DNA of 64,000 nt from Archangium lipolyticum (lineage in GTDB: Bacteria; Myxococcota; Myxococcia; Myxococcales; Myxococcaceae), in assembly GCF_024623785.1 (NCBI RefSeq), contig NZ_JANKBZ010000012.1, positions 124,001 through 188,000 on the forward strand, given 5' to 3'. The position numbers and the translations under genes are program-made. The notes beneath the pieces were generated by a model. It searched no databases and was not told the origin of the DNA. It saw only the letters and a program-made list of their open reading frames with translations. Positions within the stretch are counted from its first letter, which is position 1. Every line of letters starts with the position of its first letter. Below are positions 47,151-55,487 of the stretch, in pieces.

Positions 47151-48455
47151 ATGAAGAATGCTCGACTTGCCGCACTGATCGTCTCGGGAGGAATCTGCTC
47201 GGCCACCCACGCACTGGCCCAGACCCCGGGCACCGGTGATGCCACCCCTCCGGCCGCCAACCAGCCCGCCCCGGCCCCGACTCCGCCCCCGGCCGCCGCC
47301 ACGCCTCCAGCGCCGGCCGCCGCCGGGGACGACGAGAACATCTTCCGGTTCTACGGCACGCTCAACCCGCGCTTCATCATCACCGACAGCGCGGTGGAGT
47401 CCTTCAACCAGCCCAACGCCTCGGCCATCACCGCCGCGGGCAACCCCGCCTACTCCAACTTCCCGAACGCGACCCGCCACACCTTCCAGGTGGCACAGTC
47501 GCGCGTGGGGTTCTGGCTCAACGAGAAGGGCCCCCTGAGGGCGCAGCTCGAAATCGACTTCGTGGATTTCACCAAGGCCACCCCCACCGTCGCCAGCCTG
47601 CCCCGCCTGCGTCTGGCGCACGTGGACTACACCTTCCACCCCGGCCACACCGTGTCCCTGGGGCAGGATTGGGATCTACACGCCCCCATCAATCCGCACG
47701 GCATCAACCTGGTGGGCGCGCTCTTCCAGGCGGGCAACAGCGGCTTCATGCGCCAGCAGTTCAAATACCTCTACAGCACGCCGAGCCTCGAGCTGGCAGC
47801 GGCGGTGGGCTTCCCCGCCCCCAACGTGACGGCCAAGGACGCGGTCCTCGAGATTGGCGCCCTGCCCACCCTGGCGGTACGCGGCACCTACAAGTTCGGC
47901 AAGAGCCGGGTCGGCGCATCGGCGATCGCCACGCGGCTTCCCTTCAACTTCAGGGCCGCGGACCAGCGCTACGCCGCCGCCTTCGCCGCCACGCTCTTCT
48001 CCGAGCTCGCGCCCGCCGACACCACCAACATCCGCGTGGAGCTCAACTACGGGCAGAACTCCGCCAACCTGGGCCTGCTGACGCTGGCGCAGGGCCGAGC
48101 CAGTGAGGACATGCGGGAGCTGGGCGGCTACGTCTCGGTCCGCCAGGTGTTGACGGGCATGCACGCCGTCTACGGCATGGCGGGCTACCAGAAGGTGCTC
48201 GAGCCCTCGAAGGTGGTGCCCAGCTACGACATCCCCGCCACCGGAGGCGCGACCCTCTCGGGCACCGGTCCGGGAATGGTGCACAACGGCACGGTGCGCC
48301 TGGGCTACGAGCTCAAGCCCAACCGCCGGCTGGCCTTCGTGCTGGAGGGTTTCCTCTTCCAGTCGCACTTCCAGCTGCAAGCGGCGGACGCGGCGCGTTT
48401 CGACCCGGATCGCACCGCGCTGGGCCTCGAGACGGGCGCCATCCTGAGCTTCTGA
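47151..48455 (+). CDS. Outer-membrane porin-like beta-barrel protein
   Basis: 434 residues. Signal peptide (ending ALAQ, about residue 24), a Pro/Ala-rich linker (residues 28-57) and then a chain with alternating strand pattern: IFRFYGTLNPRFIITDS, HTFQVAQSRVGFWLNEKG, LRLAHVDYTFHPGHTVSLGQ. The C-terminus ALGLETGAILSF ends in Phe, the usual outer-membrane targeting signal. It resembles phosphate-selective/general porins; substrate unknown. Weak ribosome site AGGGA. Confidence 0.75.
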   Translation: MKNARLAALIVSGGICSATHALAQTPGTGDATPPAANQPAPAPTPPPAAATPPAPAAAGDDENIFRFYGTLNPRFIITDSAVESFNQPNASAITAAGNPAYSNFPNATRHTFQVAQSRVGFWLNEKGPLRAQLEIDFVDFTKATPTVASLPRLRLAHVDYTFHPGHTVSLGQDWDLHAPINPHGINLVGALFQAGNSGFMRQQFKYLYSTPSLELAAAVGFPAPNVTAKDAVLEIGALPTLAVRGTYKFGKSRVGASAIATRLPFNFRAADQRYAAAFAATLFSELAPADTTNIRVELNYGQNSANLGLLTLAQGRASEDMRELGGYVSVRQVLTGMHAVYGMAGYQKVLEPSKVVPSYDIPATGGATLSGTGPGMVHNGTVRLGYELKPNRRLAFVLEGFLFQSHFQLQAADAARFDPDRTALGLETGAILSF

Positions 48456-48462
48456 GCGAGGG

Positions 48463-48482
48463 CCTCCGGCGCCTTCCGGAGG
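48463..48482. terminator. Terminator hairpin between convergent genes
   Basis: Arms CCTCCGG and CCGGAGG with a 6-base loop in the 30-base gap between the porin gene and the gene ending at 48486. Confidence 0.5.
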
Positions 48483-48485
48483 TCC

Positions 48486-49436
48486 CTACCACTCACGTTC
48501 CTTGGAGAGATTCGTGTACGAGCACGTGAAGTGGAAGAAGAACATGAGAACGAGCGTCACCAGGACCCTGAACTGCTGCTCACCGATGCTGGAGAAGCCA
48601 TAGGCGCCGGTTCGACGGTTGTAGGTGAACGTAGCGGCGTTGAGCTCTTCCTTCAGCGACAGCTGCTTGATCTTGACGCCGCCCTTCACCGGAATGGCGG
48701 ATTTGATGTCCTCGCCGCGGCGTTTCTGTGGAGGGCGAGCGGGCAAGGCCATGGTGCCGCCCATGGGGTACTGGAGAGCGAAGGGATCCACGCCCTCCAG
48801 TACCGTCGTGGGCCGGGTGAGCGGAATCCCCGTGTCGAGGCTGAACTTGAGACCGCCCGCGATCGAGATGTCGGCGAGGTGGATCTCGATGCGGTCGATG
48901 TACTCTTCGTAGACGGCCGAGTAGAGGATCTTGAGCTGGCCGTTGAAGGGCACCCATCCGGTCTTGGGCGTGATGCTCAGCGTACCAACGAGCTTCATCG
49001 CACAGGTCCGGATCGGATCGGTCGGCCGCCACGGACGTACACCGCCGGTCAAGTCATCCTTCGTGTTCCAGATCTCCAGCTGGGCTCCCGTGTAGTCTCC
49101 CCACAGCGCGTCCTGGAGCTCTCCCAGGCCGTTGTTCACGACATTGGCCACCACACCGCTCACACCCTCCCGCTTTGGCTTCTTGAAGTTGTAGCTGAGC
49201 GAGGCGTTGCATTTGAACTTGATATCCAGATAGGAATTGATCAGCTCGGTCAACGATGAGGTTGGGAAGATCCGGCCGAGATACTCTCGGGCGATGTACT
49301 TGCCGACGTCATCGAGCTTGACGCTGACCTTCGCGCCGCCGCCCGTGGTGGTGACGGAGATCTTCATCCCGAAGAGCTCGAACGGAATCGTGGCGCTTGG
49401 CACGCGGATGACGCGACCACCGGGGAGTATCAACAT
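48486..49436 (-). CDS. Uncharacterised protein with C-terminal hydrophobic segment
   Basis: 316 residues, not recognised. No signal peptide; the chain begins LILPGGRVIRVPSATIPFEL and is strand-rich (KISVTTTGGGAKVSVKLDD, LDIKFKCNASLSYNF). Near the end a strongly hydrophobic segment, VLVTLVLMFFFHFTCS, could insert as a C-terminal anchor. Proteins with only a tail anchor are rare in bacteria. AAGGAGA lies nine bases before the ATG. Codon use has more AT-ending codons than the neighbours, which hints at transfer. Confidence 0.65.
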   Translation of the reverse strand: MLILPGGRVIRVPSATIPFELFGMKISVTTTGGGAKVSVKLDDVGKYIAREYLGRIFPTSSLTELINSYLDIKFKCNASLSYNFKKPKREGVSGVVANVVNNGLGELQDALWGDYTGAQLEIWNTKDDLTGGVRPWRPTDPIRTCAMKLVGTLSITPKTGWVPFNGQLKILYSAVYEEYIDRIEIHLADISIAGGLKFSLDTGIPLTRPTTVLEGVDPFALQYPMGGTMALPARPPQKRRGEDIKSAIPVKGGVKIKQLSLKEELNAATFTYNRRTGAYGFSSIGEQQFRVLVTLVLMFFFHFTCSYTNLSKEREW

Positions 49437-49608
49437 GGCGCTTGCTCTCCTTGCTCAGGCAGCCAAAAGAACACAGCCGTTCCAACTCCAGCAAGCACTC
49501 CCCTGGCCGTGTTTCGTGAAGCTGTCCCCAAGGTTCTCAGAGTCTGAGCGGCCGCATCGCCGTCTCGGATTGTGAAGGGATTGGCTGTGCATTTCGGGGC
49601 GGACACGG

Positions 49609-49638
49609 TATAGTCCGCTCTGTCCGGAATGACCGGAC
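49609..49638 (+). promoter_or_regulatory. -10 box and perfect dyad before the defensin-like gene
   Basis: TATAGT at 49609 is a good -10 box; a matching -35 is not obvious. Directly downstream GTCCGG-AATGA-CCGGAC (49622-49638) is a perfect inverted repeat, located where a repressor would block elongation or initiation. Confidence 0.45.
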
Positions 49639-49660
49639 CAATTCCCATAGGAGCGACAAC

Positions 49661-49861
49661 ATGACGAAGCAGGCCAAGGGATTCTGGGCAATCGCTGCAC
49701 TCGTGGTGGGGTTGGGCATGGGCTTCAGCGCGGGAGCGCGGCAGGAGCCGGCCACGCAGCAGGGCGCGGTGGAGTGTGTCCGGGACTCCCAGTGTGACGC
49801 TCGCTGTGACGGTCCGGGCAGCGGCGCCTGCCAGTCGGGCCGGTGCTACTGCCGCTGGTAG
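49661..49861 (+). CDS. Secreted defensin-like six-cysteine peptide
   Basis: 66 residues. A signal peptide (FWAIAALVVGLGMGFSAGA, residues 8-26) and a short propiece-like stretch lead to a 28-residue core with six cysteines at 39, 45, 49, 57, 62 and 64. The pattern C-X5-C-X3-C-X7-C-X4-C-X-C is that of cysteine-stabilised alpha-beta peptides (defensins, scorpion toxins), including the CXXXC and CXC pairs and the gamma-core GXC (Gly55-Ala-Cys57). A defensin-like peptide is already known from the myxobacterium Anaeromyxobacter. An alternative is the short disulfide motif with DSQC and SGRC seen in many myxobacterial surface proteins. TAGGAG precedes the ATG at a good distance, and a hairpin follows the stop, so it is a stand-alone gene. 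Confidence 0.75.
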   Translation: MTKQAKGFWAIAALVVGLGMGFSAGARQEPATQQGAVECVRDSQCDARCDGPGSGACQSGRCYCRW

Positions 49862-49871
49862 CCGTGGACCC

Positions 49872-49906
49872 GGCATCGCTCGCGTGCCTCGCGCGTGAGC
49901 GATGCC
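49872..49906 (+). terminator. Terminator hairpin of the defensin-like gene
   Basis: Arms GGCATCGCTCGCG and CGCGTGAGCGATGCC pair over 13 bases with one bulged T, ten bases after the stop. Confidence 0.6.
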
Positions 49907-49976
49907 ACTCCGCCTCCCTTGCGATGTGTGTTTCGTCCTGGCTCGCCCTTGTGGCCCGGCGTGCCATCTCCGCACA

Positions 49977-51329
49977 ATGCCGGGCATGACGACGCCAGGC
50001 GCGACGAGCAGGCTCCCCACCCTCATCATCATCGTGGCGGGCAGTCTGTTGCTGATGCTGCTGCTGGCCTTCGGCGCGCACTGGCGTCTGAGGCAACGGG
50101 CCCGCGAGGCCGCGGACGTGGTGGTCGCGGAAACCCGCGAGCGCACCGCCGCCGCGCAACGCGTGGTGCGCCCCTCCCATCTGGACACGCCCGTCCCCGG
50201 GACACTCGCCGAGGCACTCGGGCCGCTGGTGCCGGAGCTCATCACGCTCCGTGATGCCGAGCCCACCCCCTCGCAGGAGGTGGACGCGGTCTGCGCGGAC
50301 GTCCGCAACGGCGTGCGACCCGTCTCGGAGCTACCCCGGGAGTGCCGCGAGGCCCTCGACAGGGGCCGGCCGCTGATGCAGCGTGCGCTGAGGGCCTCCC
50401 GTACCGAGGTCGGCGGGTTGCCCGAGGGGCTGCGAATCCTCGATGACCCCCGGCACCCTTCCCAGCGCACGCTCTTGTTGCCGTTCCTGCACATCCTCAA
50501 GCTCGCCGCGCTCGAGACGCGCTCCCAGACGGCGCGAGGAGAGGCCGATGCGGCCCTGGAGACCTGTCTCGACGGGCTCGCACTCGCACGGGACCTGTCC
50601 TACGGCAATGCACTCATCGGGGCGATGGTCTCCGCCACCGGTCACAAAACCCTGTTCTTCCCTTGCGCCGAGGCGCTCGATCAGGCCTCCCCCACCCGTC
50701 GGCAGCAGGCCCGGTTGGCACTGCGTCGCATTCGCGCGGGCATGGCCCCACTCTCCACCGCCCTCCGGGATGAGCGCGTCTACATGCCCCTCTACCAGGC
50801 TGGCGCGATGTTCGATCAGGAGCAGCTCGACGCGCTTCCGGCCGGAGCCAGGGCCCTGGCCTTCCACGCGTCCGCCCAGAATCCGGACGCCACGGGCATC
50901 CTCGCACGGGAGTTGCTGCTGCAGTCCTGGCCCCTCGTGCATGAGTACATTGGACAGGCCCTGCCCCTGATGGACCTTCCCAGGGACCAGCGGGCTCCCC
51001 GGCTCGCCGCACTGGCCAGCACCATCACGTCCTCCTGGAACCCGTTCCTCTATGAGAACAACGACGGCTACGAGAAGTTCGCCACGCGCGTGGACAACCA
51101 GCGGGCGCAACTCGACCTCCTGCTCGCACTGGCCCTGGTGAAGCAGCAGCGCCAGGAGAGCGGCACGTGGCCCTCCGAGCCTCCGACGCTCTACCCCGGG
51201 CAGGAGGTGCTACTGCCCACCGCGCTGAAGCTCCAACCCGGTGAGGGAGGCAAACTGGTGCTCTACCCGGAGGACATGGAGCCCGAAACACTCTCGGTGA
51301 CGGCGACACCGGATGCTGCTGAAGGATGA
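49977..51329 (+). CDS. Membrane-anchored helical protein, unknown function
   Basis: 450 residues with one N-terminal membrane helix (about 14-33, LPTLIIIVAGSLLLMLLLAF) and a long, mostly helical periplasmic part. Repeating helical pairs (LHILKLAALETRSQTARGEA, ALETCLDGLALARDLS) look TPR-like. Near the C-terminus GTWPSEPPTLYPGQEVLLP resembles the end of pilin-like or periplasmic sensor proteins, but no family is clear. Two ATG codons, 49977 and 49986, are possible and neither has a good ribosome site. Confidence 0.65.
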   Translation: MPGMTTPGATSRLPTLIIIVAGSLLLMLLLAFGAHWRLRQRAREAADVVVAETRERTAAAQRVVRPSHLDTPVPGTLAEALGPLVPELITLRDAEPTPSQEVDAVCADVRNGVRPVSELPRECREALDRGRPLMQRALRASRTEVGGLPEGLRILDDPRHPSQRTLLLPFLHILKLAALETRSQTARGEADAALETCLDGLALARDLSYGNALIGAMVSATGHKTLFFPCAEALDQASPTRRQQARLALRRIRAGMAPLSTALRDERVYMPLYQAGAMFDQEQLDALPAGARALAFHASAQNPDATGILARELLLQSWPLVHEYIGQALPLMDLPRDQRAPRLAALASTITSSWNPFLYENNDGYEKFATRVDNQRAQLDLLLALALVKQQRQESGTWPSEPPTLYPGQEVLLPTALKLQPGEGGKLVLYPEDMEPETLSVTATPDAAEG

Positions 51330-51370
51330 AGAACTGCTCGCGGGCAGCCTCACGCCCTGGAGAATCCGCC

Positions 51371-52141
51371 ATGGATCCTCGAGTCGAAAACATGATCACC
51401 CGGCTGCTCGGGGACGACATCCTCGGCATGTATCTCTTCGGCTCGGCCGTGAACGGCGGACTGCGGCCGAAAAGCGATATCGACATCCTGCTCGCGGTCA
51501 AACAGCCCATCGCCGACGACCGGCGTGTACGGCTGGTCGAACAGCTGTTGGTGCTCTCGGGCGATCCAAAGCGAGGCGACCGGGCCCGGCCGCTCGAAGT
51601 GACCGCGGTCGTCATCACTGACGTCAAACCGTGGCGGTATCCGGCGCGGCGCGATCTCCAGTTCGGCGAGTGGTTGCGCGATGAGCTCGTGGCGAAGCGG
51701 ATTCCGCCGCCGACCTTCGATCCGGATCTCGCGATCCTGCTCGCCATGCTGAGACAGCACAGCGTCGCGCTGTTCGGACCGCCCGCGACTGAGCTCTTCG
51801 ACCCGATTCCCCTGGCCGATTTGAACCGCGCCCTCGCCGAAACGACCGCGCAGTGGACGAGCGAAGACACCTGGAAAGGAGACGAGCGCAACGTCCTGCT
51901 CGCACTCGCGCGCATCTGGGTGACACGCACGACGGGAGCGATCTTCCCCAAAGACGTCGCCGCGACATGGGCGCTGGAACGGCTGCCGCCGGCGCATAGG
52001 CCGGCGCTCGAACTGGCGCGCGCCGCCTATCTCGGCGAATGCGAGGACGATTGGACGAATCGCACCCAGGAGGTGGAGGCCTGCATGCGGCACATGAAGG
52101 GCGCCATCGAAGCGACGACCCGAAGCGGCCGTTCGCCCTGA
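51371..52141 (+). CDS. AadA-like aminoglycoside 3''-adenylyltransferase
   Basis: 256 residues, the length of ANT(3'')-type enzymes that add AMP to streptomycin and spectinomycin. Nucleotidyltransferase site: LFGSAVNGGLRPKSDIDIL (GS and the Asp pair). The C-terminal helical domain has WKGDERNVLLALARIWVTRT and FPKDVAATWALERLP, close to the AadA pattern DERN...KDVAA.W...RLP. It is chromosomal here with no integron or transposon sequence next to it. CTGGAGA precedes the ATG. The codon use (more CTC/GCG, fewer GGC-final clusters) differs somewhat from neighbours. It may protect against a competitor's aminoglycoside. Confidence 0.85.
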   Translation: MDPRVENMITRLLGDDILGMYLFGSAVNGGLRPKSDIDILLAVKQPIADDRRVRLVEQLLVLSGDPKRGDRARPLEVTAVVITDVKPWRYPARRDLQFGEWLRDELVAKRIPPPTFDPDLAILLAMLRQHSVALFGPPATELFDPIPLADLNRALAETTAQWTSEDTWKGDERNVLLALARIWVTRTTGAIFPKDVAATWALERLPPAHRPALELARAAYLGECEDDWTNRTQEVEACMRHMKGAIEATTRSGRSP

Positions 52142-52240
52142 AGGGGAGCGAAGAGGTAGAAGGAGTGCAAGGGCGCTTCGCCCAGCAGCAGGTCCGCCGC
52201 TTCATCCAGAGGCGCCGGTGAATACTTGCACGAGGGAGCC

Positions 52241-53482
52241 ATGATGGGCATGCCGATGGAAGTTGCCGACCCCTATGGGCTGCTGAGCCCCGAGCGGAGG
52301 CAGAACCCCTATCCCTTCTACGCCCGGCTGCTGCGGGAGGCGCCCGTGCACTTCAGCGAGCCGTGGGGGGCCTGGGTGGTGACGCGCTACGCGGATGTGA
52401 ATGCGGGCTTCCGCGACATGCGCCTGTCCTCGGTCCGCACGGGCATGTTCTCCAAGGGAATGCCCGAGGAGGTCGTCCGGAAGCTGGAGCCGATGGGCCG
52501 CAACATGGCCTCCTGGCTGCTCTTCCATGATGCGCCCTCGCACACGCGCCTGCGCTCGCTCATCAACAAGGCCTTCACGCCGCGCATGGTGGAGGCGCTG
52601 CGTCCTCGTATCCAGGCGCTGGTGGAGGAGCTGCTGGACGCGGCGAGCGGCAAGGAGCGGATGGAGGTCATCTCCGAGCTGGCCAACCCGCTGCCCGTCA
52701 TCGTCATTGGCGAGATGTTGGGGCTGCCGCGGGAGGACCGGTACCGGCTCAAGCAGTGGTCGGACAAGCTGGCGAGCCTCATCGGCACGGGCCGTCCGAC
52801 GCAGGCGGAGGTGGAGGGAGCGTTGGCGGCCATCCTCGAATTCGAGGACTACTTCCGGCCGCTCCTCGCCCGGCGGCGCACCCAGCCGGGAAATGACCTG
52901 CTGAGCGCGCTGGTGCAGGCGGAGGAGCAGGGCAACCTGCTGAGCGAACAGGAAGTGCTGTCCACCTGCACCCTGGTGCTCTTCGCTGGGCATGAGACGA
53001 CCACGAACCTGATTGGCAACGGACTGCTGGCGCTGCTGCGCCACCCGGACCAGTGGGAGCTGCTGCGGGGCGCGCCGGAGCTGCTGCCGGACGCGGTGGA
53101 GGAGCTGCTGCGCTACGACTCGCCGGTGCAGTTCACGAACCGCGTGGCGGCGGTGGACCTGGAGTTCGGAGGCCACACCTTCCGGAAGGGGGACCGGGTG
53201 ATGCTGATGATCGCGGCGGCGAACCGGGATCCGGCGCAGTTCCCGGAGCCGGACCGGCTGGACGTGCGGCGCAAGGAGCTGCGTCACCAGGGCTTCGGCA
53301 TGGGCCCGCACTACTGCGTGGGCGCGGCGCTGGCACGAGTGGAGGCACAGGAGAGCTTCGCCGCGCTGCTGCGCCGCTTCCCACGAATGCAGGTGGCGCC
53401 AGGGGCCTTGCCGGAGTGGGTGGACAACGTGGGCTTCCGCGGCCTCCAGTCGCTGCCGGTGGTCCTCGGCCCCGCGGCGTGA
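52241..53482 (+). CDS. Cytochrome P450 (first of three)
   Basis: 413 residues, soluble bacterial class. I-helix LFAGHETTTNLIG (oxygen activation Glu-Thr), K-helix EELLR (ExxR), and heme loop FGMGPHYCVGAALARVE with the Cys ligand. It inserts oxygen into an unknown substrate and needs ferredoxin and reductase partners not encoded nearby. GAGGGAG lies before a pair of ATG codons (52241 and 52244); both are possible starts. It follows the AadA-like gene by about 100 bases. Confidence 0.9.
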   Translation: MMGMPMEVADPYGLLSPERRQNPYPFYARLLREAPVHFSEPWGAWVVTRYADVNAGFRDMRLSSVRTGMFSKGMPEEVVRKLEPMGRNMASWLLFHDAPSHTRLRSLINKAFTPRMVEALRPRIQALVEELLDAASGKERMEVISELANPLPVIVIGEMLGLPREDRYRLKQWSDKLASLIGTGRPTQAEVEGALAAILEFEDYFRPLLARRRTQPGNDLLSALVQAEEQGNLLSEQEVLSTCTLVLFAGHETTTNLIGNGLLALLRHPDQWELLRGAPELLPDAVEELLRYDSPVQFTNRVAAVDLEFGGHTFRKGDRVMLMIAAANRDPAQFPEPDRLDVRRKELRHQGFGMGPHYCVGAALARVEAQESFAALLRRFPRMQVAPGALPEWVDNVGFRGLQSLPVVLGPAA

Positions 53483-53516
53483 CCCCCAAGCTGAGCGCGG
53501 TGGCCAAGGCGCCGCT

Positions 53517-54176
53517 TCAGCCAAGTGCCGGCTGTGGCGCCCAGTCGTATTGCATCTGCCGCGCCGTCGTGCGCGCCAGGTCCACGCCGAGGATGCGCCC
53601 GACGATGTGCAGGCTCATCACGATGCCGGCCGAAATCCCGGCCGAGGTCAGCAGCGCGCCTTCGTCGACGAAGGGCACCGAGTCGACCACCCGCAGGCCG
53701 GGGTGCCTGGCGCGCAAATCCTCGATGTCCTCCCAGTGGGTCGTCACCGTGCGCTCCACCAGCAGCCCCAGCTGCGCGAGGATGAAGGCGCCGGTGCAGA
53801 CCGAGGCGGTGAGCACGGCCTGGCCGGCGGCGCGTGCGACCCAGTTCAAGGTGGCCGGGTCGTTCAGCGGCTGCGTCACGATGCCGCCCGGCACGATCAA
53901 GACGTCGAAACGCGGGGCATCGGCAAAGCCGTGGCACGGCACCACCTGCAGTCCATGGCGTGCGGTGACCGGCGCGCGCGTGGCCGCCACGGTGGCGACC
54001 TCGAACGCCAGTGGCGCCTCGGGCCGGCGCCGGCGCGCCATGCGCGCGGCGACCGAAAACACCTCGAAGGGCCCGGCGAAGTCGAGCACCTCGACCTCGG
54101 GGAACAGCAAGATGCCTACCTGCAGGCTGCGGCCGGCCTTGACGAGGCCGGCCAGAGTGGCGTCGGTGGAAGTCAT
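53517..54176 (-). CDS. DJ-1/PfpI-family protein
   Basis: 219 residues with the class I glutamine amidotransferase-like fold: VGILLFPEVEVLDFAGPFEV, FDVLIVPGGIVTQ and the nucleophile elbow LTASVCTGAFILAQLG (Cys). TSAGISAGIVMSLHIVGR matches isonitrile hydratase and GlxA N-terminal domains. It is the free version of the sensor half of the preceding regulator. The first four bases overlap the regulator gene (ATGA), so the two are translated together. Function could be hydratase, glyoxalase III-like or a second sensor. Confidence 0.85.
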   Translation of the reverse strand: MTSTDATLAGLVKAGRSLQVGILLFPEVEVLDFAGPFEVFSVAARMARRRRPEAPLAFEVATVAATRAPVTARHGLQVVPCHGFADAPRFDVLIVPGGIVTQPLNDPATLNWVARAAGQAVLTASVCTGAFILAQLGLLVERTVTTHWEDIEDLRARHPGLRVVDSVPFVDEGALLTSAGISAGIVMSLHIVGRILGVDLARTTARQMQYDWAPQPALG

Positions 54177-55192
54177 GAAGAAGCTCCGGAAGAATGGGGG
54201 TGCAGGGCCGGCCCCGCGCTGGTGGAAAACCGGTCGCGCCAGTCGCCCGGCGACACGCCGAGCCGGCGCAGGAACACGCGGCGCATCACGTCGCCGCTCT
54301 TGAACCCGCAGCGCGCGGCCACCGTCTCGATCGAGGCGCCGCGGTGTTCCAGCTCGCGCTGCGCGCGCTGCAGGCGGGCTTGCTCGATGAACTCGCCGGG
54401 GGTCATGCCGGTCTCGCGCGTAAACACCCGGGCGAAATGCCGCGGGCTCATGTGCACGCGCCCGGCCAACAGCTCGACCGGCAGGTCCTCGTCGAGATGC
54501 GCCAGCACCCAGGCCTGCAGCGCCTGCATCCCGGCGTCTCGCGTGGCCTGCAGCTGCAGCTCGGCACTGAACTGCGACTGCCCGCCGGGCCGCTTGAGGA
54601 ACATCACGAGCTCCTGCGCGGTGCGCAAGGCGAGCGCGCGGCCGTGGTCCTGCTCGATCATCGCGAGCGCGAGGTCGATGCCGGCGGTAACGCCGGCCGA
54701 GGTCCAGACGCCGCGGTCCTCGACGAACAGTGCATCGGCTTCCACCTGCACCGCCGGGCGGCGCTCGGCCAGTCGGGCGGTCCAGTTCCAGTGCGTCGCC
54801 GCACGTCGGCCGTCGAGCAGGCCGGCCTCGGCCAGCAGCAGCGCGCCGCTGCAGATCGACCCGATGCGGCGCACCCGGGAGGCCATGGCGCGCAGCCATC
54901 CCGTCAGCGCCGGTCGCTGGGCAGCCGCTGTGGCACCCGCGCCGCCGGCCACCAGCAAGGTGTCGACGCGGCCGCAGTCCTGCAAGCCGCGGGCAGCCTC
55001 CAGCGCCAGCCCGGAGGAAGCGCGCACGAGGCCCGGCTGCTCGGCGACAACCTGCACGCGGTAGCCGACGCCGCCGAGCGCCTCGGCATTGGCAAAGGCC
55101 TCCAGCGGACCGACGGCGTCGAGCAGCTCCATGCCGGGGTAGGCGAGCATTGCAACGGTGCGGGGTCGGCGGGCGGCAGGGTGCGAACTCAT
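54173..55192 (-). CDS. GlxA/AraC-family transcriptional regulator
   Basis: 339 residues: N-terminal DJ-1/PfpI-like sensor (VAMLAYPGMELLDAVGPLEA, SICSGALLLAEAGLL) and C-terminal double HTH of the AraC type (LAGRVHMSPRHFARVFTRET, VAARCGFKSGDVMRRVFLRR, LGVSPGDWR). It probably controls the co-transcribed DJ-1 gene and may control the divergent P450 gene at 55488. Codon choice, rich in GCC/GGC/CTG with TCG for Ser, and the order regulator-PfpI recall Betaproteobacteria, so recent transfer is possible. Confidence 0.87.
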   Translation of the reverse strand: MSSHPAARRPRTVAMLAYPGMELLDAVGPLEAFANAEALGGVGYRVQVVAEQPGLVRASSGLALEAARGLQDCGRVDTLLVAGGAGATAAAQRPALTGWLRAMASRVRRIGSICSGALLLAEAGLLDGRRAATHWNWTARLAERRPAVQVEADALFVEDRGVWTSAGVTAGIDLALAMIEQDHGRALALRTAQELVMFLKRPGGQSQFSAELQLQATRDAGMQALQAWVLAHLDEDLPVELLAGRVHMSPRHFARVFTRETGMTPGEFIEQARLQRAQRELEHRGASIETVAARCGFKSGDVMRRVFLRRLGVSPGDWRDRFSTSAGPALHPHSSGASS

Positions 55193-55487
55193 GCCGTTAT
55201 CGTCGCGACCGTCGCCTCTGTCCACAAGGACAACCTTCCGACGATTTCTGCCATGCCGCCGCTACCGGCGGTGCCCGGTCAGGGCTGGCCGTGCAGCGCG
55301 GCGGCGGGTGGGCTTGCCCCGATTACGTGGACAGTAGGGCGGCCCCCACTTGCGGGAGCCCTTCCTGTTGCCCTCTGTGAGCACCCTTACTCCTATCGGG
55401 TGAAGCGAGTCACAGCCCCACGACGGGCTCGATGACAGAGTGGAGCATGTCAGGCAGCAAAGCCAGACATCCACGCGGAGGGAAGCC

